From assembly GCA_964017195.1 (NCBI GenBank), contig OZ024897.1, positions 36,799,536 through 36,863,535 on the forward strand: DNA of 64,000 nucleotides, written 5' to 3'. The notes under the pieces are model-generated. The model was not told the origin of the DNA, did no database searches, and was given only the letters and a program-made list of their open reading frames with translations. The position numbers and the translations under genes are program-made. The number at the start of each line of letters is the position of its first letter. Within the stretch, counting starts at the first letter, position 1. The stretch is from Siderastrea radians. Its lineage: Eukaryota > Cnidaria > Anthozoa > Scleractinia > Rhizangiidae. Of this stretch, positions 1 to 13,007 are shown piece after piece.

Positions 1-487
1 TAGAACGCTCTATTGCGAGAGAAAACAATAAAATTAGATATCATTATGAAAAGTGGGAACCTTTACTCCCACTTATCTCTCCTTGATTAGTTGTTGTTTC
101 TTTTTATAAAATAAAATCTTCATGGTATAAAATATTTCAATTATTTATATAAATTACTTTTTGTGGCGACAAGTCATACTGCTGTAACATATTTAGGTTT
201 CTCTTTGGCCTTTGTAAACTTTGTAACCTGTCCTTTTGTCATTTTGTAAATCCTATTTTTATACTTTCTGTTTTTCTGTGTTCCTTTTATGTAAAGCATA
301 ATGGAAAAAAATAAAAATACAAAAAAAAAACATTAACAATCGGCATTGAAATCATGCACAGAAAAAATGTCAACAAGTATAACATCCCCAACCTCCAAAA
401 CGTGTTTTCAGGTATAAAGGTCGACTGTTTGAATCTCGAAAATTCAATACGGCAGCAATAATAATAATACAATAATATTATAATAAT
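1..487. other. AT-rich host DNA, no gene seen
   Basis: Short A/T runs and stop-dense frames on both strands. I see no protein similarity, RNA gene or transposon end before the inverted repeat that begins at 488. Confidence 0.6.
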
Positions 488-1355
488 CAGTGTTCAATCT
501 AGGCCGCGTCTTTGCGTCATTGACGCGGTAAATTATATCCTGACGCAAAATGAAGTTAACATGGGGTCATACTGACGCAAAAAAAGAGAAAGAAAACAAG
601 TTACCTCACACAGCAGTACTTAGAGAAGCGGGCATTTGGCAATAAATAAAAGTAAAAACGCACGCTTAGGAGTACTTTTGGTGTCAGGCATTCCATGCAA
701 TTCCGAGAGAGACTAGAGTCCGCACATTTCCACGTGGAAGCGTTGCTTCGGTCATCGATGTTTTTCGTAGTTGCCGGTTGGGTTGTTTTTCTTTGTAAAA
801 TTAACATGAAATGACAACCAAAGTTAACATTTTTATCGAAAAGTGAAGGGCCATTGAATCTCCTGAGAACAATGAAGAGGGACCGGAGAAGGATGGTGAA
901 AGATTGGAAGAGAGTTCGATTAGTATCACTACAAGTCAACTTCACGAGCCAACTGCCAAAACATGATTTGAAGTTAGGCTTATAATAGTTTAATACTGGT
1001 GATAAGGAAGCATGAAATGAATGAATTAATTTTTAATTTTTAATACCAAATTGGTCTGGCATTTTTTTTAAAATACGCTTCAGCTTTATAGTTGGGTCAA
1101 TCCATACAACTGTACCACCTGCAGCAGTACCATAGGTTCATGTAATCCGACTTTTCACTGCGATAAAGGAATCAAAGTTAATCAAGTTAACCAATTAGTA
1201 AAGTATTCTTTGGTAATGGTTTTGATGATGTCAGTTTTCCAAAGTTTTTTTTTTTTGTATATCATAGTTTGACCCAGACTTTTTTAAAATGACCCAATTT
1301 AAAATGACATGTGCAACATTTGACCCACTTTGACTAATTTCTAGATTGAACACTG
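488..1355. mobile_element. Non-autonomous hAT-like element
   Basis: The ends are a 15-bp perfect inverted repeat, CAGTGTTCAATCTAG at 488-502 and its complement at 1341-1355, flanked by the direct repeat AATAAT at 482-487 and 1356-1361. CAG...CTG ends suggest hAT, although hAT normally makes 8-bp duplications. The interior has short ORFs but nothing I recognise as a transposase, so it is probably a deletion derivative. The two ends and the flanking duplication are seen directly; the superfamily is inference. Confidence 0.6.
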
Positions 1356-2120
1356 AATAATAGTTATGTTTTCATTTCAACTTGTTCATTTATTATAGTG
1401 TGCTGTGAATGAAATCAGCTTCTATTACACGTACTGCCAATTTGGGCTGCCTGTGATCAGCAGTGATATCATCATAAGCTCAGCGACCACCTTGGAAAAT
1501 GATCAAAAATCAATCAATCAATAAACTTTATTTACCCTCGAATTTACAGTGTAGCACTCAAATGCTAATATCTTCGAGCCAACTACATTAATAAATAATT
1601 ATAATAAAAAGTTAATTCTATATAACAAATAAGATAACTAACTACCTAGACAACTAACTTGCAAATTATCATGATGTAGAAAGGTTTGCAGTTCCTGCCC
1701 TTTTAAGTAAATTATTGTTCCCTGTAGAGATCAGTCGTCGAAAAGAAGTAAAATCAGAAATAGTGCAGTAATGGTCAGGTCAGAAATAGTGTGGTAATGA
1801 TGGGAAAAAAGTGTTCAGATTCAGAACGATTTGTGTACACATCTGTGTACATTGATGACAGAAGTGCAGTTTTGGCATTAACATTATGATGATCTGTGGA
1901 TGAGGTATGGAAATGCTTCTCAGCTGTGTTTTTCTTGTCTAAGAGAAGAGAGCGGTGAGAGAGGAAGGCCACAATATTACCTTCCAGAAAACGCCCTACT
2001 AAACCTACATCAGATTCTTCAAAGGTGGAGGTGGAGAGTAGTTGCGGAGAGCATGACAGTTACCGGTAGCTATCAGACATAACTGAGACGGCATCATGAG
2101 TGCAGCTTATTGGTGGGTTC
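1356..2120. other. Host DNA with a probable LINE 3' tail
   Basis: Around 1505-1560 a short (CAAT)n run leads into a stretch resembling the 3' ends of L2/CR1-type retrotransposons read on the minus strand. No coding sequence with recognisable similarity was seen up to the transposon end at 2121. Confidence 0.35.
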
Positions 2121-4383
2121 TACACTCTTTTTTTATAAGAATGTTGTTTTTCCGGCCCAGGCTGAATATTCTTATTTTCTGCCGATTTTAGGCTGAAAAT
2201 ATTCTTGTATTATTCTTAAATTATAGCTTATGACATTTCCGTTTTAGAATGTATTGGGGTATCAATTACAAGTGTTTGGTGTGTAGACCTATATCACATC
2301 ACATTGTGCACGTGCTCCATCGCTTTTCTCTGCAGTCAGCGAGGTCAGGATGTTACGTCAGACGACAATTGGCTGTTCTGGCTTTAAAAAAAGCATTTCT
2401 CACAGAAATACCGTGATGGAAACGAAAGTACCTGATTTTGTTTCAACTATGTCAAGGACAATTAGGTGTAATCACTGCAGTAAACTCTTTGTGAACCAGC
2501 AAGGGTTGTCTGTACATGAGAAATGTGTACATGGTGTTAGCGGAATAACAAAGGCACCCGGGAAAGGAGTTCAACCAAAGAAGGATCCTGTTTGTGAAAC
2601 TGACAGTGAAATCAAAATTGCTGTTCGAGATACGTCGGATAAACTCCGATCAATTGTTTCTGATGAAAGCACTGGTTCTGAAGAAGGTCATACGATCAAA
2701 GTCCAATTACTGAGTGGAACATAATTATAGTTACATGTAAAACTGTTAAAAGTAAATTTTTTGCCACATACATACAAATCTAAAAGGTGTTTTAAATCAA
2801 AATTGCAGGTCCATCAAGTGGTGAAACTAAAAGCAAACAACGAGGTGCTAGTAGATGGGAGCAGTACTTGGTCCAGTTTAAAGCCAGGGTATCCATGACA
2901 TTGAAGCTGGGGGATTGATCCAAGAAGAGACTGAACAAATGCCTTATCAACCAGTCCTTGGTTTCTAAGTGGACCAAGAGCAAGGCAAAGACAATGGCCA
3001 CTGCTGTAGATGCACACAAGAAAATGTTGAAAATTAGAAAAGGATCAAAACACAAACAGCTCCACTCCATTCTTTCTACAAAATTCAAAGAAGCCCGATC
3101 GTGGATTTCAACTGGTTGTGGTCAAAGGCATTAGAGTGACCCAGAGAGAGATCACGCACATATGACCATCACCACAACCACAAAGTCTGGATCAGCCAGC
3201 CTGGGAGTGGTTTGGACAAGCGGCAGTGCACACTTCAGATCTGTTTCAGACCAACTGGTGAGCAACCCAGGCTTCGTGTTATCTTCCGTGGAACTGGAAA
3301 ACGCATAAGCCAAGATGAAAAGGAAGCCTACCGTCCAGACGTCGATGTCTACTACCAAGAAAATGCATGGGCAGATACAAAATGGTCTGCTGAATGGGTG
3401 CAGAAAACTCTTTCGCCATCTGTAAAGGATGATGAACGCTTTGTCCTTTTCTGTGACAATATAACAGCCCAAGTTTCTGACGAATTTAAAGAGTCTGTGT
3501 CAAAACTGAATGGTGTAGTTTGGTATGGGCTACCAAATGCTGCTGACCTGTGGCAACCTGTTGATGCCGGGTATGCTCAGATACTAAAGAGACCCATTTG
3601 TCAAGCTCAGCGAAGATGGTTGGATGATGACGATAACGCAGAAAAGTGGTATGGCCACGACAGCTCTTTCACATCAAAGGAAAGATGCATCCTCATCACA
3701 CATTGGAAAGGTGAGGCCTACGGGAAATTGACCAGCGCTGAATACGACCACCTGGGACTGCCAGTGTGGCACAAGACTGGGTGCCTGATAATAGTCAGGT
3801 GGCTGAGTGGCCAGATCTATACAGAGCGGACAAAAGCACCAAACTTTGTGTGAATGTAGGTTAGGGCATGCAAGTTAATATTAAGACCGGTGCCCAGGTG
3901 GATCTCTTCTGGGTTTGTAGTAATAGCTAATAGTTACCCAAGAAAACCACTGTGGTGGGTACCCTGTGGTTAATAATGGAAACGCTACAAATTCAGCCCA
4001 AATTATCCAGAAAACTGATACGCATACTTCGGAAAACACTTAACTGCCTTATGTAATCATTATCGGCAAAAATTGGACACAACCCGTTTCAATAAAGACC
4101 AGTTTCTTAAGATTTTAGTTTGACTAGTACCCAGTCTTCACTCGGTCATCCAAGATGGCGGCTTCCATGTGTCACTACACGAACTGTAAGTATTCAGAGA
4201 AAAAGCCCATTTTTAATGCAACTTTTGAAACATTTTAATAGTTTAGGTTTTTTATTGTCTTTGTAAACTACCACTACTTATATTAAGCTGTCTTTGAGCA
4301 CTATTTTTATTAATAATAAGATTTCCCTTCGTAAATTCGTTTTCAGATTCAGATTCGATAATGTGAAAGTAGAACGACGTCTC

Positions 4384-7300
4384 TAAACTGGGGTCTTTGT
4401 ATTATCTGCCAAGACAATATTCGTGAGCCTCTAAGATGTCCCATGAACGCCCACTCATTCGACAGCAGTATTTACAACACCTTTCTTACCAATGTAGCTC
4501 ACTTTAAAGATCTGAATTCGCTGCCAGTGGAACTGAAGTTCAGTATTGATACTACAACAACTGAAGATCTCCTGATTTTTCGAACACCTCTATCTCGTAA
4601 GAAAATTAGCCAAAATGCCTAATTTTAAGAATCTGGTCTAGAATTTACCTATTCTCAACAAATATGGAAAAACGTTGATTAAAAATGACGAAAAACAATG
4701 CGTTTTCGCCAGGCGAAATTTAGGGCTTTCACGCTTCGCTTTCGTACTATGTGCACCGCAACACTCGGTGACGGAAATGGCGTAAATATGGTGATTTGAT
4801 CAAAAGCGGAAGTTGTCCTGTTGGGACTGTAGTCAGGCGGAAAATTGTATTAAAGTTTCATATTAACTTCTGTTATTGTTTTGAGCGACGTTTCGTCGCT
4901 CATATTTCATTCTTGCTTGGTGCGTCTCCGCCACGGAATCATGAGCAACGAACCCATTCTTGAGAAAATAAATTCTGCTTTTAAAACGCTTAACGGCAGA
5001 CTCGACTCAACTTTGGAAGAAATCAGAGACGTTAGAAATTCGAATGAGCTTTGTGTGATGTGATGTTTTGAGCCCTGAATTAGTAACGGTCCACTGTTCT
5101 GCCGTTTTCGGTAACGATCACTTCCGTCACCATGTGCTGCGGTGCATATCGATCGAGATCACGTGGTATAAGTTTCCTCCCTTGTCCTTATTTTTACTCG
5201 GCACTTCGTGCCTCGTTCGGAAAGCTTCGCTTTCCGAGGAAAAGCCGTTGCCCTTCGGCCAACGTGTTAGGCGACCGCGGAAAAAAATATGGCGGACAGT
5301 ATTGCGTACTAAGCGAGATCGAGATCGACAAATACAGCGTATGGAAAGAGAAGAAAGCCGTTCAAATTGGATTCACAAAGGTTGATCAAATGACGTGGTT
5401 ATGTATTTTATAAGATAAGATGTACGAAAAATAATTCTTGCGTACAAATTTAACTCCTCTGGACCCTGTGATCAGTCCTGCCACTTAAAATTCAGTCTCT
5501 CAAAGCTGAAAAAAGCACAAAAGAGAAAAAAACCAACATCTGATGACGGTGACAGCCTATCTAAATTCAGTAAACGCCGTAAAGTGACAGGGAGTGACGA
5601 AAAGTGTGTATTTTGTGATGAAAAAGTTGGTGTGCCTCATAGCTTCTCAACAATTGAGGCGGACAGGAATCTTCGTCGAATTGCAACTGATTTGCAGGAC
5701 TTCGAACTGCTAGCAAAAATTTCTGGTGGAGATTTAATCGCTATCGAAGCTAAGTACCATATGAAATGCTTGACCAATTTAAGAAACAAACACAGGTCCT
5801 TCCATAGAAAAATGGAAAGTGCCGAATTGTTGGAAGCTGAAGAAGAAGAGAGATTTAATGAAGCAAGGGCATTTGTAGAACTAGTTGAATACATCGAGGA
5901 CTCTGTGGAAAATGGAACCCTGTTTTTTCCACTTCCAGAGCTACACTCGCTTTTTGAAAATCGTCTTAGTGACCTAGGATACCCCAAATCATGACCAGTT
6001 AATCAGTTAATCGATTTAGGCTTAAGAATAAAATTTTGGATCACTTCCAGGAAGGGCACGAACAAGACGATGGAAAGCAAACCGTGTTAGTTTTCAGAAA
6101 TGGGTTACAGAACATTGTAAAGGAAGCTTTACAAGAGCGCGACTTCTCCGATGATACTGCTGTTTTAGCAAAAGCTGCAAAGATTGTAAGAAGAGATATG
6201 CTCTCCCACAAAGGCTTCTCGTTCTCTGGTACTTTTCCTCTCGGATGCCAGGAGATTTCTTTGCCTGCAAGCTTGAAATCCCTTATTTCAATGATAATGA
6301 ATGGTCTGAATGTAAAGGATCAAGAAAATAAGGAGTCCCAGGCATGCCTTACAGTTTGCCAAACGGTGCTATTTAATGCCAAGAAATGATCATCCAGCTC
6401 TTTGCGGCATTCTGCATTGCGAGAGCCACCACTGCCGATTTACATCAGTCTTAGCGTTCATTCGTTGACTCGATGCACGAAGCTGATAACTGAGCTGTAT
6501 CAGTTAGGTTTAAGCGTGTCATATGATCGTTTAATGGATATCGAGGATTGGTTAGCCACTGCAGTTGCTAAGCGGTTTGAAGAGGATGGTTGTGTATCAC
6601 CTGTCTGCCTCAAGAAAGGCTTATTTTCAGTTGGAGCTCTTGATAATCTGGACCACAACCCTAGCTCGACAACAGCTACATCATCATTTCATGGAACAGG
6701 GATATCCGTCTTCGAGTTTTCTACAAAGGGTAATTAATCCTGGTCAGGGACGTCCGCCAATCACAGTGCCTCCTTCTGGTATAGACAAGCATTCAATTCC
6801 TGACAGCTACGCAATTGTCCCACCAACTGAACTTAAGACAACAGCTACATCAGTCCCAGAACGTGAAATGCATGAGGTCAATAGCACAGCAGAAGATTTC
6901 AAATTGCAAGAAAAAGGCTGGGTGGAACATGCGCTGCAGAAGTTGAACATAAACGGCCTAACATCGGAAGATTGCATAGTATGGGCAGCATATCATTCCA
7001 GCAAGCAGCAAGTCGAGAAAAACCCTCCAGCTTTATCAGCGCTTCTACCTCTTTTTTATGAGAAAGCTGCGACGCCTGCTATGATAAAGCATGGGATGGA
7101 CGTACTGAAACAGGCGATTACATTTCTTAATCCACCTCAAATTCCAGTCATAGCCCTTGATCAACCCTTGTTTGCTCTTGCCAAAATGGTTTAATGGAAG
7201 TGGTAAATTTAAGAAATTAATTTTATAAAGATTGTAAATATAAAATTATGAAAATTATTCAAAAATATTTCTTTGTGGACCATTAGAATTCTCTTCTATA

Positions 7301-7570
7301 GCACGTCGAGAGGGCTATTCTTCAGGCAGGCATCTGGGCAACAAGTAATGTGAGCAACCAGGATCAAATTCCTTCTCCAGATCGATTTGGGTGGCAGAAG
7401 ATTGAAGATACGTGGAAACCAGTTTGGATGACCATTCCAGAGGTCTCAAAGGCTTGTCAAGAGCTGATCAAGTGTTCATGCAAGCAAGAATGCACCCGCT
7501 GTAAATGTGTCAAGGATGGCTAGGAGTGGCGTGCACACCGCGTTGCAAATGCAAATGTACTGCCAATAGT
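4384..7570 (+). pseudogene. Decayed repetitive-family protein of the nested element
   Basis: Fragments lie in the order expected for a large cysteine-containing protein family that is repeated in cnidarian and some other animal genomes. A C-x2-C module (CIICQDN) lies at about 4390-4620. A second module (KCVFCDEKVG) lies at 5584-5994. Two middle blocks are at 6036-6389 and 6402-6737, the latter with the hallmark HNPSSTTATSSFHGTGIS. A block at 6720-7194 includes LPLFYEKAATPAM, and a cysteine-rich C-terminus lies at about 7300-7560. Several frames and stops are needed to read it, and a segment between about 7200 and 7300 seems lost. The biochemical function of the family is not known to me. Confidence 0.55.
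4865..5275. repeat. Cluster of short TTC-loop hairpins
   Basis: Several small perfect inverted repeats occur together: GAGCGACG/CGTCGCTC near 4884, GGCAC/GTGCC near 5201, GGAAAGC/GCTTTCC near 5219 and an imperfect pair CGTTGCC/GGCCAACG near 5247. Each has a T/C-rich loop. They sit in sequence that separates the N-terminal module of the decayed family gene from the rest, so they may belong to a further small insertion. Confidence 0.45.
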
Positions 7571-9777
7571 GATGTTCAAAACCTACATGAAATATGACCT
7601 ATTTAGGCTTCCGGTGATATAAACCTTATATATCACCAAATTTCAAGAGGCGACGTGCTACAGAACTTTTTGTGTAACTGTAAGTCTTACTGACGTTCTG
7701 ATTATTTTGGTGTTCAACTTCGTGCACATTAATTAGGAACAGTTTTTGAACTTTAACATCAAGTGTAGGTATGTTCCGGTAGAAATAAGCTCTTTTTTCC
7801 TTCAGGAAATAGTTCTAGCATGGCCAGTACTTGAAGTTTACGTATGGTAAGCATGTTGAATATTTTCATTTGCTAGAATTAGAGTTGTTAAATATCCAGA
7901 CAGTGAAAAACGAAGAGCTTGCTAGCATGCTAAAAAAACGTATTGCTTGACCCTAACTCGGTGATTAGAAAACAGCTCCTGACCAGGCTCGCAAAGCATC
8001 ATGAGAATTACTTTTTATTATAAACAAAGATTAAATGTGGCTTCAAAGCTGTTTGACTTATTTTTATTGAATTTAAGTAGTTTTGGTAAGGTTTCATTGA
8101 TTCTTTTGCCAAAAAACGCATTTTGCCATTTCGGCTTGGTAACCAGGCAATGTCAATTTTGGTTATTTTTAATTTCCCTTCCGTACCAGCAAAGGAAAAG
8201 AGATTCTGACGGGCACCGGTCCTAAAATTGTTAAGTACACTTTAAGGTAGCTCTGTGCCAAATTTTGTGCTTTTGTCCGCTCTGTATAGATCCGGTCAAT
8301 TATTTGCACTTAGCCACCAGACTAATAATGGCTGATGGATCAGACAACCAACTAATAAAACCAGAGGGGCTGAAAAACCACGTAGTTCCACCACCCGCTT
8401 ATTTCCCACCATCAGCTTGTCTTCCTCAAATTGAGGAGAACCCTGTCTGAGGAGCAGAACACATGGTCTCAGAGGAAGAAGCCGATCCAGACGATCCTTG
8501 TGGGGTGCTGCCCAACACAGATATCACAGAGATCCAAGAAGATAAATTTGAAGACGGAAATTACAAGGACGATCTTGTTGGAAGGAAAGTCACTGCCCTG
8601 TACGAAAATGCATGGTTCACAGGCACAATTGTTTATTTTAACAGAGAGTTAAAGGAATACAAAGTGGACTATGCCGACAAAACGTCAGATTACCTGTCCT
8701 ACCATGACTTTGATGGCGTTGAAGTAATTTTGGAGCCAAACTGCAGGCAATAAAGCCTGATATGACACACAAAACTTAAGTTGCATGGAACATACGGCTA
8801 GTGCTGTTTTTGTTTTTGCTAGTTTTGTTATATAAAAAAGAAAGAATTGATCATGATACTTTTTGCAGTTTAGTTCATTTCTTTCATGCTGTATACTGTA
8901 CGTATTACATGTGCCATTCATCGAACTGTCATTAGCATTGAACATTTGGCTATACCTCGTGCAGGTTTCTTCGTTTTGTTGGCTAGTTTTGCCGTTTAGA
9001 AAAAGGAATAGTTTTATACGGTTAGGTTAAAAACATATAATTGTATTGTATTTACAGATTTTCAACACACAAAATTATATCCTTTTCAAAATCTTAGCCT
9101 CAGGTTTATTCTTAAAATATTCTTAAAATTTCCCAAATTTCAGCCTTGATATTCTTATAAAATATATTCTTATAAAAAAAAGAGTGTACCAGAGGACCAA
9201 GAGGTACTTAGACTGAAATAACTCAAAACGACCTATGTAATGTTAATTTACATAATTTTACCAAATGCAGGAGAGTCCTTCATTCTACAGGGCTTCTGAT
9301 ATTCTGCGATGTTGCAATTTCGCATAATTGACCTCAAATCGCAACTTTTCGCATAATTCATCAAAAATCGAATAATTTGGACAAAATCACAAAATTCGAG
9401 AAAAGAAAAAGGAAATATTCGCTTCTTACTTAAGTTCGACGACAATTTAAGCGTTGTTTCAAGGTGATTTACCTCTCAAAAGACGTCAGAAATAATCAAA
9501 ATTGTCTGCGAGCGTTCGATCGAACAAACAGGCATTCTATGCGTAGTTTTGCACGTCGGGGACCTGGTACTAGTTCTCAAAAGAAAGTGCTTGCTCGTTG
9601 GCAAACAATAAACAATCGTTTGTGTTACTGGGCCATTCACAATTGTTGATATATTCTCTGGAGATGTTATTTGATCCCTTGATATTTTCGATGTAAGTAT
9701 CAGCGCAAAAATAGTTCGATCGTGATCGTCACTTGCAAGATGTAGTTTCTTTCATTTAGCGCAAGACAAAGTTCCCC

Positions 9778-11872
9778 ATGGATAAGTTTGATGTTAAAAC
9801 GCCGAGTGCTTCTTCGAAAGCGAAAACAAGATCGCACCTTCCTGTAAATATTACTGCAAACTACAGAGCAAGAAATTATCCGGAAGGTACGTTTCATGTG
9901 GTCGATGGCAAGTTGTTTTGCTCTTCGTGCAACGTGGTGGTTGATCATCTTCGAGAGTTTGTGGTGGACAAGCACCTGGAAGCGGCTTCACACAAGTGGA
10001 AGGTGGAAAGAAACGAAAGTGGGAAGCAGCAAACTCTGAAAACGGTTTTGAACTGTAAAACAGTGGCTCAAGTAGAGAAAGTTCGCATTTGTCACGAGTG
10101 GATCAAGGTATGTACCGCGGCAAACATTCCTCTTCACAAGTCGGATAATCCCCTGATGAGAGAATTTCTGCAATCGCGTGTTGTTAATGGTGGAGCCATT
10201 CCCAAATGTTCGCACCTATGCGACTATTACCTTTTTGATGTCTACGAAAGGGCTAATTTGAAAGAGATCATCAAAAACAAAAAAGTGGCGTTGATTGTAG
10301 ATGAGCTGAGCGACGATGAAGGTCGGTACGTACTAGATGTTAAGGCTGTGTTGTTGGACTTTAACGAGCTTTCCCCCAATGGCAATTCTGTGGCGTATTT
10401 ACTTGACACGCATTTCTTATATGCAACTAACAATAGAACCGTGTCTCAGGCAGTTGTGAAAACCGTGCACGAATATGGCATAGATTATGATGACGTCCGC
10501 GTTTTTAATTCAGACAATGTGTCATACATGATGAAGGTGTTTTGTTACACCCTGTCCTGCTTATTCCCTTTCTACATCCACATCACTTGCCACAGCCACA
10601 TTGTAAATCTTGTTGCCTCAGATTTCAAGAAGGGTTTCAAAGAAGTGACCGAGTTTGTGAAGTGTGTCTGCAATCTCTTCTTTGTTCCAAGTGGAAGGAA
10701 AAGCAGATTTTTGAATTTCCTGCAAAGGGCCCTAAATCCAGGGGACAGTGTCACTATGCCACCTTACCCGACAACCAAAAGCTGGAGTGCTTAATTCGAC
10801 TCTGTCCTGTACCATGCAAAGTTTCACCTCCTATTTGAAGATTTTGTCCAAGGGGAACTTAGTCGAGGAAGAAATCTTTCAAGATGAAAATTACAGGAAG
10901 CTTCATGCTCAACTTGCCTTTCTGAAAGTCAAGGCACCAACTCTCACGGCGTACCTAAATTATATTCAGGAGCGAATGCCACACGTTACACAGGCTCATG
11001 AGAAAATGGAGAGTTTGTTACAGTACCTGCATGCAAATACAAATGTGGAGGAAGATCTTAAATTCTGTTTTGAAGGGGACTTCAACTGCAAAGAGAAGGA
11101 ACTGATGTGCCTTTTCAATTCAGCCTTCGTTGACGTCCATGCTAAGCTGTGCAAGTATTTTGTGGATGGAGCACAACCAGCTTCAAAGTTTCTTCAGCAA
11201 ATACGCATGCCTGATCCCAGAAATTTGATCGATGTAGAGCAGAATTTCGATTCCATAGATGGCATCCCTGGATTTGAAGCAGTTTCAAGAAATGAGTGGG
11301 ACCTTTATGTCAACAGCCTTGGTCCTGTGGCTGTCAAATACAGCAGGGATGGTAGCTTCGACTTGACTTTGTTCTGGAAGTGAAAGGCAGACAACCTGCC
11401 TGAACTGTTCAAGTTGGCATCATGCTACTGTACAACCACCATTGGTTCTTATGATGTCGAAAGGTCTTTCTCTGCATACAGTGAGATTTTGGATGATAAA
11501 TGCAGATCCCTCGATGAAAGCACCATCAAGGCTTTCCATTTCTTGAATTGGAATCTTCGGGTGAAGCATTCAAACAAACAAGAAAGGGAGCAGCAGAGTG
11601 CAACCGCTACATGCACCACACCCTCATGTAAAGCAACAAACCCGTCACAGAAAGTCACCCCTAAAGAGAATCCAGTGCCAAGGAAAGCAAGAGCAGCAAA
11701 CGAGTCTCAGAAAGTCACCTCCAAAGAGAACCCACTGCCAGGAGAAGCAAGTGAGTTTCCCAGGCTGTTCAACTCTAAGAAAAAATACCTGAAGATCTCC
11801 CGCCAGTTCCAGGTCCACAGACAAAGGACACCAGCGCCTGTGCAGGAAAACAGAGAGACAGAATCAAGATAG
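9778..11872 (+). pseudogene. hAT superfamily transposase, frameshifted
   Basis: The first part (9778-10794) has an N-terminal zinc-finger-like C-x2-C...H (residues about 50-80) resembling CGGBP1-type fingers, then the RNase H-fold region with IVDELSDDEG and an HSHIVNLVASDFKK segment. The frame then shifts at about 10790 into the frame that continues to 11383. After a single TGA the same frame runs on with the hAT C-terminal dimerisation signature DVERSFSAYSEILDDK (about 11450-11500). At least one frameshift and one nonsense codon make it a pseudogene. It is followed immediately by the Ulp1 region, possibly once one reading frame or spliced transcript. Confidence 0.65.
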
Positions 11873-12102
11873 AGAACAAAAAGAAGGAAACGGAAGGTCC
11901 AAATTCCAAACAGTCTGAGACAGCCCACAAAAGGAAGAAAGGAAGTGACACCCCTGGAGCTGTATACAGATCCTCCCTGGATGCACTCCTTCGGGTCAGG
12001 AAGAAAGAAGATATCGAAACACTTAAATCAGAGCACAGCTCAAAAGTTCAAACACAAGAAACTTGTATTTCACAAGAGCACAGGGAACCACTTCTGAACT
12101 GT

Positions 12103-13007
12103 TTGCTCAATGGTTCTGTCGAATTCAGGGGAAGTAGTTTGATAGATGGGCAGGATCTCGAAAGTCTGTACGGTTGTAAACCATGCGAGGAAGACAATTA
12201 TCTAACTAACTTTGTTATTGAAGCTTATCTGCAACTCATCCCAACAGCAAGTCTTTCCAAAGGTCTCGATGTAGAAATTCTGGGGTGGGAGGCATTTGAG
12301 AAAGGATTTGGCAAAAAACCAATTCAAGATCTCCTGAAAGGTAAAGGCCCTCTGATGAATCAAGATGTTGTTCTGGTTCCATGTAACCCAGGGAATAGCA
12401 AGCACTGGTTTCTCCTTGTTGTTCTACCTAAAGAAAAAGACGTTCTAGTATTAGATAGCAAGGCTGGGTCTTTTACAAAGCCAACTACTGAGAATGCCAT
12501 TTCCAAGATGTGGAAACTACTGCAGCAGCTGGATAGCAGCCAATGGACATTCCACAACAGGGAAACAACATTGACTGTGGAGTGTTCCTGTGCATGTTTG
12601 CCAGGCGTTTCCTTCTTCAATCACCAGTTCCAGGCAGCAAAAGCATCAACAATGTAAGGCGTCATATGATTGTAGAGTTGCATGAGCAAGAACTACAGAG
12701 CTTCACAGAACCTTCTATCCAAGAAGTCGCTTATTATGCTGTTGAGTACCCGAAGACATACTACTTTGGCCGAGGTCTTGGAAGTGCTGATGGTTCTTTC
12801 ATTAATTTCAAGTTCTTACACTCAACCTCTTCAAGTGGAGCAAAAGTGTTCAACTGGCCAAAGCGTGAAGATATTGACAGAGTTCACAGTTCATGTGTGT
12901 TTTATGGACCTGTTGTTATTGTGGGCGTTGGCCCTTTTACCTTCCCACAATTGGGCGAAGTCAAACAAGTGTACCAGTGGATAAGGAAAAGCAGAAAAGG
13001 AAGCTAA
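12103..13007 (+). pseudogene. Ulp1/SENP-like cysteine protease (C48), frameshifted
   Basis: The catalytic triad of the Ulp1 fold is readable: His in KHWFLLVV (about 12403), Asp in VLVLDSKAG (about 12450) and Cys in GNNIDCGVFLCMFA (about 12573). His and Asp lie in one frame and Cys in the next (the second frame runs 12543-13007), so a frameshift at about 12540 breaks it. Ulp1-type proteases are known as cargo of Mutator, CACTA and Kolobok-like elements. Association with a hAT transposase is less familiar to me. Confidence 0.65.

Larger units (their letters stand above)
3794..8322. mobile_element. Second transposon nested in the pogo-like transposase gene
   Basis: Imperfect inverted ends (GTCAGGTGGCTGAGTG at 3794; complement of GTCTGGTGGCTAAGTG ending at 8322) are followed on both sides by a shared inner block, GATCTATACAGAGCGG. 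The flanking direct repeat is TAATA (3789-3793, 8323-8327). Removing it rejoins the two halves of the outer transposase. It carries a decayed multi-part gene (4384-7570). I do not recognise the superfamily from the ends. Confidence 0.6.
2350..8753 (+). pseudogene. pogo/Jerky-like DDE transposase, broken and split by an insertion
   Basis: The pieces lie in order on the plus strand. A C2H2/BED-like finger (C-x2-C, H-x4-H) lies at 2350-2724. A DNA-binding helix region at about 2860-3110 has an in-frame stop. The DDE core at 3152-3793 shows the catalytic aspartates in the LFCDN and LWQPVDAG contexts. After the insertion the frame resumes at about 8323, with a C-terminal Tudor/SH3-like domain at 8463-8753 (VGRKV...YENAWFTG). 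The amino-acid order matches a transposase family that is repeated in cnidarian genomes, as far as I can recall it. Stops and frameshifts make it non-functional. The Tudor-like tail is unusual for pogo elements. Confidence 0.65.
2121..9188 (+). mobile_element. TA-flanked pogo/Tigger-like DNA transposon, decayed and interrupted
   Basis: Terminal inverted repeats start at 2121 (TACACTCTTTTTTTATAAG) and end at 9188 with the near-exact complement. Both ends begin at a TA, the duplication typical of the Tc1/mariner-pogo superfamily. The subterminal regions on both sides contain repeated AAGAATATTC-type motifs. The element holds a broken DDE transposase gene (2350-8753) split by another element at 3794-8322. 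About 2.5 kb remains once the nested element is removed. Confidence 0.65.

Noticed and set aside
601..945. Minus-strand 114-aa ORF inside the 488-1355 element
   Set aside because: No recognisable domain and typical composition of non-coding sequence.
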